Shown piece by piece: positions 18,139 through 25,765 of a stretch of DNA of 42,105 nucleotides. How positions within the stretch are numbered: position 1 is the stretch's first letter; each line of letters begins with the position of its first letter. A program made the translations under genes and the position numbers. The notes under the pieces were generated by a model. The model did no database searches and was not told the origin of the DNA. It saw only the letters and a list, made by a program, of their open reading frames with translations. This stretch comes from Candidatus Nanopelagicales bacterium (GTDB lineage Bacteria > Actinomycetota > Actinomycetes > Nanopelagicales > Nanopelagicaceae), in the NCBI GenBank assembly GCA_030834095.1, contig JAURGA010000010.1:1-42105 (forward strand), written 5' to 3'.

Positions 18139-19320
18139 ATGAACCAGAGAGAAGTAATCATCGCAGAAGCAGTTCGAAGCCCCTTTGGCCGATATTTTGG
18201 TGGATTATCCAAAGTTCGCCCTGATGATTTGCTTGGCTTCACACTAGCCTCACTTGCAAAGAAAATTCCTAGCCTTGATTTAAGCCGCGTCGATGATGTG
18301 ATGATCGGTGATTCAAATGGTGCTGGCGAAGACAATAGAAACGTTGCTCGTATGGGTTCTTTACTTGCTGGATTTCCAGTAACAATTCCAGGCGTGACAA
18401 TAAACAGATTGTGCGGTTCTGGTGCAGAAGCGATTATTCAAGCTTCGCGCGCAATTAGAAGTGGCGACAGTGATTACATAATTGCTGGTGGTGTTGAAGC
18501 AATGAGTAGAGCTCCGTGGATTGTCGAGCGCACAAGTAAGGAGGAGCCAACTAGCCCAGTTTTTAATCAATCGACAGTTGGTTGGCGACTTACAAATCCG
18601 TTATTCCCTGCACACTGGACTGCAAGTTTAGGAAGATGCTCTGAAGAAGTAGCAGAAAGATTTAATATTTCTAGACAGGCACAAGATGAGTGGGCACATC
18701 GTTCACATCAATTGGCTGCAGCTGCATGGGACAAGAACTTGCATGAAGATTTCGTGGTTCCTTTCGGTGATGTAACTAAAGATGAATCAATTCGTGCAGA
18801 TGGAACGTTAGAAAAATTAGCTTCTCTGCCATCTGTTTTCTCTGAAAATGGTGCCGGCACTGCCGGAAATTCATCTCCATTAAATGATGGCAGCGTGACC
18901 ATGTTGATTACGGATCGAGCCGGCACAGATAATTTAGGTCTAACTGGAATTGGTCGAATTCTTGGTGCGCAAGTAACCGCAACAAATCCAAATGAATTTA
19001 CCCTGGCCCCAGTATCTGCAATTCATAAAGTCTTGACTCGAACCAATAAGAAATTTAGCGATATTAAAGTGTGGGAAATCAATGAAGCTTTTGCATCAAT
19101 GGTCTTAACTGTTCTGCACGAAGTGCCAGAAATAGATCTTGCCAAAGTAAATATCAATGGTGGATCGATTGCGATTGGACATCCAGTTGGTGCATCTGCA
19201 GCTCGAGTTGTTGTTGATTGCGCTCGAGAATTAAAGCGCCAAGGTGGTGGCATAGGTATTGCTGCTGCATGTATTGGTGTTGGTTTAGGCGTTGCGATAG
19301 TTGTAGAAGTGAAAGGGTAA
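18139..19320 (+). CDS. Acetyl-CoA acyltransferase-like thiolase
   Basis: Thiolase of 393 residues that cleaves a 3-oxoacyl-CoA with CoA. The acyl-accepting Cys92 lies in NRLCGSG, the histidine in AIGHPVGASA near residue 350, and the second cysteine in AAACIGVGLG near 378 (the usual form is CIGGGxG). The N terminus EAVRSPFGRYFGGL is typical of the degradative 3-oxoadipyl-CoA/acetyl-CoA thiolase branch. It is followed after 9 bases by the BadI-like hydrolase on the same strand, so ring opening and chain cleavage are probably cotranscribed. In the proposed pathway its substrate is 2-methyl-3-oxoadipyl-CoA, giving propionyl- and succinyl-CoA. Confidence 0.93.
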   Translation: MNQREVIIAEAVRSPFGRYFGGLSKVRPDDLLGFTLASLAKKIPSLDLSRVDDVMIGDSNGAGEDNRNVARMGSLLAGFPVTIPGVTINRLCGSGAEAIIQASRAIRSGDSDYIIAGGVEAMSRAPWIVERTSKEEPTSPVFNQSTVGWRLTNPLFPAHWTASLGRCSEEVAERFNISRQAQDEWAHRSHQLAAAAWDKNLHEDFVVPFGDVTKDESIRADGTLEKLASLPSVFSENGAGTAGNSSPLNDGSVTMLITDRAGTDNLGLTGIGRILGAQVTATNPNEFTLAPVSAIHKVLTRTNKKFSDIKVWEINEAFASMVLTVLHEVPEIDLAKVNINGGSIAIGHPVGASAARVVVDCARELKRQGGGIGIAAACIGVGLGVAIVVEVKG

Positions 19321-19329
19321 AGTGCTCAT

Positions 19330-20133
19330 ATGATTGCAATAAAGGATTTCACTGACGTTACCTACAAAACCGATAGGGGCGTAGGAATAATTACTATTAA
19401 CCGTCCAGATCGTTACAACGCACTTCGCGGTCGCACAGTTGATGAACTCCTTGCGGCTTTTAAATATGCCTGGGTTGATCAAGAAGTTGGTGCCGTTATT
19501 TTGACTGGCGCTGGTGAAAAAGCTTTCTGCACTGGCGGCGATCAGAAAGAACGCGCTGCAACTGGTGGATATGGCGAAACTGAAACTGGAATGTTTGAAA
19601 TTGAGTCACTTCATAAATTAATTCGAGCAATTCCAAAACCAGTTATCGCGGCGGTAAATGGTTTCGCAATTGGTGGCGGACATGTTCTACACGTCCTCTG
19701 CGATCTTTCAATTGCATCAACAAATGCAAAGTTTGGCCAAGTTGGTCCACGAGTTGGTTCTTTTGATGCGGGATTTGGTTCTGCATATTTGGCACGTGTC
19801 GTCGGCGAAAAGCGGGCACGAGAAATTTGGTTTCTCTGCGAACAATATGATCCAGAAACTGCAGAACGCTGGGGCTTAGTAAATAAAGTCGTTGCACCAG
19901 ATCAATTAATGGCTGCTTCAATGGAATGGGCAAAGAAAGTTGCAGCCTTATCTCCTACTGCACTAAAAACTCTTAAGCATTCATTCAACGCTGATTCAGA
20001 TCACATTATGGGAATTCAGTCTTTGGCATTCGATGTTCTTGATCTTTACACAAAGACAGATGAAGCAAAAGAAGGTGGTGCAGCCTTTACCGAGAAGCGC
20101 TTACCTGATTACTCAAAATTCCGAAAGAATTAG
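19330..20133 (+). CDS. BadI/MenB-like oxocyclohexanecarboxyl-CoA hydrolase (crotonase fold)
   Basis: Crotonase-fold protein of 267 residues. CTGGDQ at 67-72, AIGGGH at 113-118 (oxyanion hole) and FGQVGPRVGSFDAGFG at 135-150 are the hallmarks of the MenB/BadI branch, not of ordinary enoyl-CoA hydratases, which have two catalytic glutamates. Much of the chain, including RVVGEKRAREIW (156-167), resembles BadI, the 2-ketocyclohexanecarboxyl-CoA hydrolase that opens the ring in anaerobic benzoate degradation. Next to a de-aromatising aminobenzoyl-CoA enzyme, ring hydrolysis of a 2-oxocyclohexane-carboxyl-CoA is the likely role. MenB itself is unlikely because no other menaquinone gene is nearby. 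It overlaps kynA by 4 bases at the 3' end. Confidence 0.85.
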   Translation: MIAIKDFTDVTYKTDRGVGIITINRPDRYNALRGRTVDELLAAFKYAWVDQEVGAVILTGAGEKAFCTGGDQKERAATGGYGETETGMFEIESLHKLIRAIPKPVIAAVNGFAIGGGHVLHVLCDLSIASTNAKFGQVGPRVGSFDAGFGSAYLARVVGEKRAREIWFLCEQYDPETAERWGLVNKVVAPDQLMAASMEWAKKVAALSPTALKTLKHSFNADSDHIMGIQSLAFDVLDLYTKTDEAKEGGAAFTEKRLPDYSKFRKN

Positions 20134-20840
20134 TTTTCACCCTCTTCAGCAATTGCGTAATTTGTAAGATCAGTTCTGGCATCCCAAAGTTCTGGAAAGA
20201 ATGTAAAGGTATTTAACCGGGCCAGAATTTCAACAGGAGTGCCCTGGGTTCCTGAAACTTTCAAGCCAATACTTCTTTCAACAACTTTGAAGTGGCGATG
20301 ACGCCATAAATACATACGTTCATCTAGTTCGACAAGAGCTTCAGCCAGTAAGTAGAGATCTTCAAACTCGGTATGGCGAACAAATAGCTGCACAAGATCC
20401 AAATTGGCTGCAGCAAGTAACCGCTTAAATTCAACTCCCAGCCCTGGAATAGCCTTGCGAATTGAATTCATTCCTGGTGAATCAAAACCAGAACCATGCC
20501 CGAGTGCGCGACGCACCTGCTGGTAATCCCAAGGTGACATCTGCTCCAACATATCTAGAGCATCATGGCAAAATTTGATATCCAACATCATGCGCGGAAA
20601 TAGGCGAAGTGCTGGGCGAATTTCATCTTTCTTTAAATATTCAAGAGCCTGGATAGCTTCTGCGGTGCAGTGCTTCAACCAAATTTCAGAGGTTTGATGA
20701 ACAACTGTAAAAAGTAATTCGTCGCGATGCTTCCAAGTTTCAGGAACTGGTTGCAGACTCAATAATTCAACTGTGCGGATATAACGCTCGTAATCTGAGT
20801 TACCTGCACCTTCTAAAATCTGATCTGGACCGTAAGCCAT
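20130..20840 (-). CDS. kynA: Tryptophan 2,3-dioxygenase
   Basis: Heme enzyme that opens the indole ring of L-tryptophan with O2 to N-formylkynurenine, the first step of the pathway. The 236 residues carry HQTSEIWLK with the active-site His48, the RRALGHGSGFDS segment (111-121), the heme-ligating His183 in WRHRHF, and GTQG at 197-200 where the family has GTGG. LLSLQ near 26-30 and the TFFPELWDARTDL C terminus also fit. A GGAGAG site precedes the ATG at 20840. It follows the SDR gene by 18 bases; their shared promoter region faces the monooxygenase/reductase gene and contains the palindromic operator. Confidence 0.95.
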   Translation of the reverse strand: MAYGPDQILEGAGNSDYERYIRTVELLSLQPVPETWKHRDELLFTVVHQTSEIWLKHCTAEAIQALEYLKKDEIRPALRLFPRMMLDIKFCHDALDMLEQMSPWDYQQVRRALGHGSGFDSPGMNSIRKAIPGLGVEFKRLLAAANLDLVQLFVRHTEFEDLYLLAEALVELDERMYLWRHRHFKVVERSIGLKVSGTQGTPVEILARLNTFTFFPELWDARTDLTNYAIAEEGEN

Positions 20841-20858
20841 TTATCTCTCCGTTCGCTA

Positions 20859-21635
20859 TTAATTTGGCATCATCCGGCCACCGTTTACATCTAATACGGT
20901 TCCGGTTATAAATGAGGACTCTTCACTTGCTAAAAACAGAACTGGGTCAACACACTCTTGCAACTTAGGCATTCTTCTAAGTGGAATTGCATCAATCACT
21001 TCATCTTGATCAGCTTTACTCATGTCGTTGAACATGCCTTCAAGTCGATCGGTTAAAAACAATCCGGGAGCAATTGCATTTACTCGAATTCCAAATTCGC
21101 CAACCTCTTTGGCGAGTCGACGGGTTAATCCAAGAATTGCAGCCTTTGCGGTTGCATATGGAACTCCGGTAACCGGACTTGCACTTCTGCCACCGATAGA
21201 TGAGAAAGTAACGATTGAACCTTTGCCAGCTTTTTTCATATGTGGAATAACTGCACGAGCGCAATTAAATGTGCCCTTTACATTTACATCTAGAACTAAA
21301 TCAAAATCATCATCTGAAATATCATCGAGATCTCGTGGGGTTCCAAGTGATCCACCGGCTGCGGCGATTAGAACATCAACACTTCCGAGCACTTTAGCCA
21401 ACTGATTAACCGCGGCAGTCACCGATTTTGAATCGCGAACATCAACTTTTTCTCCTGCTGCGTTTCCGCCACTTGCCTTTAACTCTGAAACTAAGGTTTG
21501 AATCGCGGCCTCATTTGTATCAAGAATTCCAACGCTGGCCCCTTGAGCAATTGCAGTTCTGGCGATCTGACTGCCAAGCCCACCGGCACCACCAGTGATT
21601 AATATGCATTTGCCGCTGAAGCGATCGGTGCTCAT
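20859..21635 (-). CDS. Short-chain dehydrogenase/reductase
   Basis: NAD(P)-dependent oxidoreductase of 258 residues with TGGAGGLG at 14-21, the AAAGG loop, SFSSIGG with the catalytic serine, and YATAK with the catalytic Tyr/Lys near 158-162; the end GTVLDVNGG is standard. ATG at 21635 is chosen because AGGG lies just before it and upstream in-frame codons fall in the promoter region. First gene of a two-gene unit with kynA. It may reoxidise the 5-hydroxy form of the de-aromatised aminocyclohexene-carboxyl-CoA to the 5-oxo form; this is inferred from position only. Confidence 0.88.
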   Translation of the reverse strand: MSTDRFSGKCILITGGAGGLGSQIARTAIAQGASVGILDTNEAAIQTLVSELKASGGNAAGEKVDVRDSKSVTAAVNQLAKVLGSVDVLIAAAGGSLGTPRDLDDISDDDFDLVLDVNVKGTFNCARAVIPHMKKAGKGSIVTFSSIGGRSASPVTGVPYATAKAAILGLTRRLAKEVGEFGIRVNAIAPGLFLTDRLEGMFNDMSKADQDEVIDAIPLRRMPKLQECVDPVLFLASEESSFITGTVLDVNGGRMMPN

Positions 21636-21692
21636 GTCCCTAACCTTAACTTGCCTGCCCACCAAATCCAACGCTTTCCTCTGGGTAGCGGA

Positions 21693-21754
21693 AATAGGTC
21701 GCCTAACCTATTATTGACGATAGTCAAATAACTGTCATGCCTGTTTAGACAGTT
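21693..21754. promoter_or_regulatory. Divergent regulatory region with three nested inverted repeats
   Basis: Within the 144-base space between the SDR-kynA unit and the monooxygenase/reductase gene lie three inverted repeats in a row: AATAGGT-N6-ACCTATT (21693-21712), TTGAC-N4-GTCAA (21714-21727) and AACTGTC-N11-GACAGTT (21730-21754). On the minus strand an AATAAT hexamer (21710-21715) abuts the middle repeat and might be the -10 box for SDR-kynA. Dense symmetry suggests binding by one or more regulators on both promoters. Confidence 0.6.
21714..21727. promoter_or_regulatory. Operator-like palindrome TTGAC-N4-GTCAA, copy A
   Basis: TTGACGATAGTCAA, with perfect 5-base arms, 53 bases before the monooxygenase/reductase ATG and 79 bases before the SDR ATG on the other strand. 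The same arms occur upstream of kynB/iorA and, with one mismatch, upstream of prpB. The binding protein is unknown; PaaX is the regulator encoded in the window. Confidence 0.65.
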
Positions 21755-21779
21755 TTATCGAGGGGCAATGGTTTAGAAG

Positions 21780-24176
21780 ATGAAGATTGTTTGCATTGGT
21801 GGCGGCGCCGCTGGACTTTATTTCTCTATTTTGATGAAGAAGCAGGATCCATCACATGAAATAACAGTCATTGAACGTAACCGTCCCTACGACACATTTG
21901 GTTGGGGCGTAGTTTTCTCTGATGCGACTCTCTCAAACTTTGTTCGTGCAGATGAACCTACTGCCAAAACGATCCTTCAATCCTTCAATCACTGGGATGA
22001 TATTGATGTTCGCATAAAGGGTAAGAGCATGATTTCTGGTGGCCATGGATTCTGTGGAATCGGCCGTAAGCGCTTGCTAAATATTTTGCAAGAAAGATGT
22101 GAAGAGCTCGGTGTTAAGTTAGTTTTTGAAACTGAAGTCAAAGATGACCAACAAATTGCTGCTGAATATGGTGCGGATTTAATCATTGCATCTGATGGTT
22201 TGAATTCAGCAATCAGAACTCGCTACGCAGATACCTACAAACCAGATATTGATACTCGCGTTTGTAAATTCGTCTGGCTTGGAACTAAGAAAATTTTCAA
22301 AGACTTTACATTCATCTTCGAAGAGACTGAATTTGGTTGGTTCCAAGCACACGTTTACCAATTCGATGGCGACACCTCAACATTTATTATTGAAACTCCA
22401 GAAGATGTTTGGCGCAGAGCTGGCTTAGAAGACATGAGCCAGGAAGAAGCAATTGCCTTCTGTGAGAAGTTGTTTGCTAAAGATTTAGAGGGTGCGAAGT
22501 TGATGAGTAACGCAACCCACCTTCGCGGCTCTACTAATTGGATTCAATTTCCTCGGGTAATCTGCGAAAACTGGACTCAGTGGAACACGATTAATAGCAA
22601 AGAGGTTCCAGTTGTTTTGATGGGCGACTCTGCTCATACCGCACACTTCTCGATTGGTTCAGGAACAAAGCTTGCGATGGAAGATGCAATCGATCTTGCT
22701 AAGTTCATGAGCGAAGCCGGAACTCGCACGATGCCAGAAATCCTTGCGGATTATCAAGCTATTCGTGGAGTTGAGGTAATTAAGATTCAGAGCGCGGCAA
22801 AGAATGCCATGGAGTGGTTTGAAAATGCTGCTCAATACACTCACATGGAACCAGAGCAATTCAATTATTCATTGCTAACCCGGAGCCAGAGAATTTCGCA
22901 TGACAACCTGAAGTTGCGCGATGCCAAGTATGTTGAGGATTATGAGAAATGGTTTGCAACTAAAGCTTTTGCTGATGCTGGAGTTCCACTTCCAAAGTCA
23001 GGCGCGCATATTCCGCCAATGTTCACACCGTTTAAGGTTCGTGACGTTGTTCTTCAAAATCGCATAGTCGTATCACCAATGGCGCAATATTCATGCGAAG
23101 ACGGTTTACCTTCCGATTATCACTTGGTTCACTTGGGTGCACGTGCCATGGGTGGCGCAGCTCTTGTTATGACTGAGATGACCTGCACAAGTCCTGATGG
23201 TCGAATCACACCTGGTTGTCCTGGAATGTATAAGCCAGAACATTTAGCAGGCTGGACTCGTATTGTTGATTTCGTTCATGCAAATTCTCAAGCAAAAATT
23301 GGAATGCAGATTGGTCATGCTGGCGCCAAGGCATCAACACGGCTTGCATGGGAAGGAATTGATCAACCGCTTAAAGATGGTAACTGGGAGATTATTTCTG
23401 CTTCACCACAACAATATGTTGAGGGTGTTTCGCAAACTGCTCGCGAAATGAATCGTGCAGATATGGATCGCGTTAAGGCAGATTTCATTAGAGCAGTTAA
23501 AGATGCGGACCAAGCTGGCTTCGATTGGCTTGAACTTCACGCAGCTCACGGTTATTTGCTCTCGTCATTTATCTCACCACTAACAAATCAACGCACAGAT
23601 GAATATGGTGGATCATTCGAAAATAGAATGCGCTTCCCTATCGAAATCTTTAAAGCGATTCGTGAAGTTTGGCCACAAGGAAAACCAATAAGTGTTCGTA
23701 TCTCTGCACACGACTGGACACCTGGTGGAATCACTCCTGCCGATGCCGTTGATATCGCAAGAGCATTTAAAGACGCTGGCGCTGACATTATTGACTGTTC
23801 CTCTGGTCAGGTAAGCAAGAAAGAGAAGCCAATTTACGGTCGTATGTTCCAGACCCCATTTGCTGATCGAATTCGCAACCAGGCAAATATTCCAACAATC
23901 GCTGTCGGTGCAATCTTTGAAGCGGACAATGCAAACACAATCATCGCTGCAGGTCGCGCTGATTTGTGTGCTGTTGCTAGACCACATCTTGCAAACCCAG
24001 CTTGGATTCTTACTGAAGGTGCGAAGAGTGGATATGCCGATGTTCCTTGGCCAAAGCAATATGTTGCAGCAAAGATTCAGTTAGAAAGAAACTTAGAGCG
24101 CGAGAAGCAACAAGCTGCTGCAGCGAAGAATGCGATGTCCTTTGAGCAGATCACTCAAATCTTTGGCGAAGTTTAA
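21780..24176 (+). CDS. abmA: 2-aminobenzoyl-CoA monooxygenase/reductase
   Basis: Two-domain flavoenzyme of 798 residues that hydroxylates 2-aminobenzoyl-CoA with O2 and then reduces the ring, giving 2-amino-5-oxocyclohex-1-enecarboxyl-CoA. Residues 1-395: class A FAD monooxygenase, with GGGAAGLY at 7-14 and GDSAHTAHFSIGSG near 281-294. Residues about 412-770: Old Yellow Enzyme barrel, with PFKVRDVVLQNR, SPMAQYS, HAAHGYLLSSFISP near 584-597 and RTDEYGGSFENR. A Lys/Ala/Gln-rich tail follows. This fusion is shared by the Aromatoleum enzyme and the salicylyl-CoA 5-hydroxylases of Streptomyces, the main alternative. kynA, kynU and the anthranilate ligase nearby favour aminobenzoyl-CoA. The ATG at 21780 has a GAGGGG 19 bases upstream, further than usual. 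Symbol by analogy. Confidence 0.88.
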   Translation: MKIVCIGGGAAGLYFSILMKKQDPSHEITVIERNRPYDTFGWGVVFSDATLSNFVRADEPTAKTILQSFNHWDDIDVRIKGKSMISGGHGFCGIGRKRLLNILQERCEELGVKLVFETEVKDDQQIAAEYGADLIIASDGLNSAIRTRYADTYKPDIDTRVCKFVWLGTKKIFKDFTFIFEETEFGWFQAHVYQFDGDTSTFIIETPEDVWRRAGLEDMSQEEAIAFCEKLFAKDLEGAKLMSNATHLRGSTNWIQFPRVICENWTQWNTINSKEVPVVLMGDSAHTAHFSIGSGTKLAMEDAIDLAKFMSEAGTRTMPEILADYQAIRGVEVIKIQSAAKNAMEWFENAAQYTHMEPEQFNYSLLTRSQRISHDNLKLRDAKYVEDYEKWFATKAFADAGVPLPKSGAHIPPMFTPFKVRDVVLQNRIVVSPMAQYSCEDGLPSDYHLVHLGARAMGGAALVMTEMTCTSPDGRITPGCPGMYKPEHLAGWTRIVDFVHANSQAKIGMQIGHAGAKASTRLAWEGIDQPLKDGNWEIISASPQQYVEGVSQTAREMNRADMDRVKADFIRAVKDADQAGFDWLELHAAHGYLLSSFISPLTNQRTDEYGGSFENRMRFPIEIFKAIREVWPQGKPISVRISAHDWTPGGITPADAVDIARAFKDAGADIIDCSSGQVSKKEKPIYGRMFQTPFADRIRNQANIPTIAVGAIFEADNANTIIAAGRADLCAVARPHLANPAWILTEGAKSGYADVPWPKQYVAAKIQLERNLEREKQQAAAAKNAMSFEQITQIFGEV

Positions 24177-25765
24177 GCGTTTAGATAGTTACGTAATTTA
24201 GTTCCGTCTTCGTCAGCAAGTGCGGCGAGGCGGAGCTCTTTGATGCGGGATGCAGCATCTGAATTATCTGAAACTTTATCGACCTCGGCCATAATCGCGG
24301 TGAAGTTGCGCCATCCATTGCGATGAGTATCACCATAACCTTTAATTACATTGGCACATTCAGCTATTTCGCAAGCTAGTTGATAACTCTTTGGCGCTAC
24401 TTCTGAAATCTTGGCAAGCCAATTTTCAATGCGCTCTTGTTCAAGGTTATAGCGCAGCGACCTTGGGCGAATTGGTTTTAATCGTGCAACAAAATAGAGA
24501 AGTATGTAACCACTGACTGAAGCAGTATTTAAAATAATGCCATTCTCACTAATCTTCTCAATCGTCTTTGTTACTGGCTTGGTGCGCAGAATCCACTTAC
24601 CAATCGGTGTAGGAAGTGTGTCAGCAATCTCTTCAGACATTGGGTGCAAATATTCGCTAACTTCCATAATCTGTTCTGCACCGATTTTTGCTTCAGTACT
24701 GACTCTTTGAAAGCGAGAGCGTCGAGTCTTTAAATCTGCAACACGGATCGTGTCTTCATATGTCATCCAGAGCGCGCAATAGCGTGCGGTCTCATTTAAC
24801 AATTGGGCTGTGCCATGACCAAATTTCGCTTCAATTTCTCTAATCTTCGAGAGTCTTGCCAGATATAGATCTGCATATGTAACGCTCTGATAATCCGCTG
24901 TGCGCTTTACGCCATTGATTGCCATGACCCGAGCCGGTTCTGGAAAATCTGCTTTAACTTGGGCGGCTTGGGCTTTTAACTTTGACCCAACAACTGATGC
25001 CGGATCTTTAATGATTGCTAACTCTTGTTCTGCACTGATTTCACCGGGTTCTACCGGACGCTTACCGATTGTGATTGGAACGCCAGCACTTACGGGCTTA
25101 TCTAAATCAGTAACAATCTGCTTTGCAATCTCATAACTTTTATCAAATGCTGCCATCGATGTTTTTACGCCGACTCCGCCGTGTTCAATCGCTGCTGCGA
25201 ATTGTTCTTTAGTAAATGGAAGTGCACCACTGCCTGCAATTGCACCAAAGAGTGCGGCTGAAATAACGCTGCTGGATTCCTCAGCAACCTTTGCAAAATC
25301 TGCAGCAATAAACTTCTTGGCGGCGGCCTTGGCAGATTTTAAAATTTCTTCAGAGTCGACGCGGCCATCGCCACTTGCTGTTCGCTCAGTCATTGAGTAA
25401 ACGCGATGGGTAGATGTAATGAAAGTTGTTACATCAGAAGTTACGAAACCTCTAAAGATTGCGCGACCAGCTTCCATTAATTCAGAAGCGACAACGATAT
25501 CTACTTCACCTGGTGTTGCCATCGTGCTTAGAACTGGTTCATGCACTCCTGGTTTTCCGGCGCCATCATCTGGGAAAAACTCTAAGTAATAAACAGTTGT
25601 TCCGGTGCGCTGTGCAACACCTGGAACTGAAGTTGTCTGAGCGAAGAAACCATTATGCTCGGCCATATCGATGGCCCAGTCAGCTAAAACTCCACCACCT
25701 TCACCACCCATTGCAAGTAACGCAAGTGTGATTGGGCGATTGTGTGGCGTATTTAGATTAGGCAT
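24173..25765 (-). CDS. iorB: Indolepyruvate ferredoxin oxidoreductase beta subunit with C-terminal extension
   Basis: Gamma-type domain subunit of a 2-oxoacid:acceptor oxidoreductase that oxidatively decarboxylates aryl pyruvates to aryl-acetyl-CoA. The N-terminal 200 residues or so contain the MGGEGGGVLADWA opening. At 530 residues it is far longer than the roughly 200-residue archaeal IorB; the C-terminal 300 residues are the helical DUF6537-type extension known from aerobic fused IorAB proteins. The ATG at 25765 overlaps the end of iorA by 8 bases; a TTG one codon earlier is possible. Its stop overlaps the monooxygenase/reductase stop. Works with IorA encoded just upstream. Confidence 0.88.
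   Translation of the reverse strand: MPNLNTPHNRPITLALLAMGGEGGGVLADWAIDMAEHNGFFAQTTSVPGVAQRTGTTVYYLEFFPDDGAGKPGVHEPVLSTMATPGEVDIVVASELMEAGRAIFRGFVTSDVTTFITSTHRVYSMTERTASGDGRVDSEEILKSAKAAAKKFIAADFAKVAEESSSVISAALFGAIAGSGALPFTKEQFAAAIEHGGVGVKTSMAAFDKSYEIAKQIVTDLDKPVSAGVPITIGKRPVEPGEISAEQELAIIKDPASVVGSKLKAQAAQVKADFPEPARVMAINGVKRTADYQSVTYADLYLARLSKIREIEAKFGHGTAQLLNETARYCALWMTYEDTIRVADLKTRRSRFQRVSTEAKIGAEQIMEVSEYLHPMSEEIADTLPTPIGKWILRTKPVTKTIEKISENGIILNTASVSGYILLYFVARLKPIRPRSLRYNLEQERIENWLAKISEVAPKSYQLACEIAECANVIKGYGDTHRNGWRNFTAIMAEVDKVSDNSDAASRIKELRLAALADEDGTKLRNYLNA

Noticed and set aside
19330-20133. Generic enoyl-CoA hydratase of beta-oxidation
   Set aside because: The catalytic glutamate pattern is absent and the MenB/BadI motifs are present.
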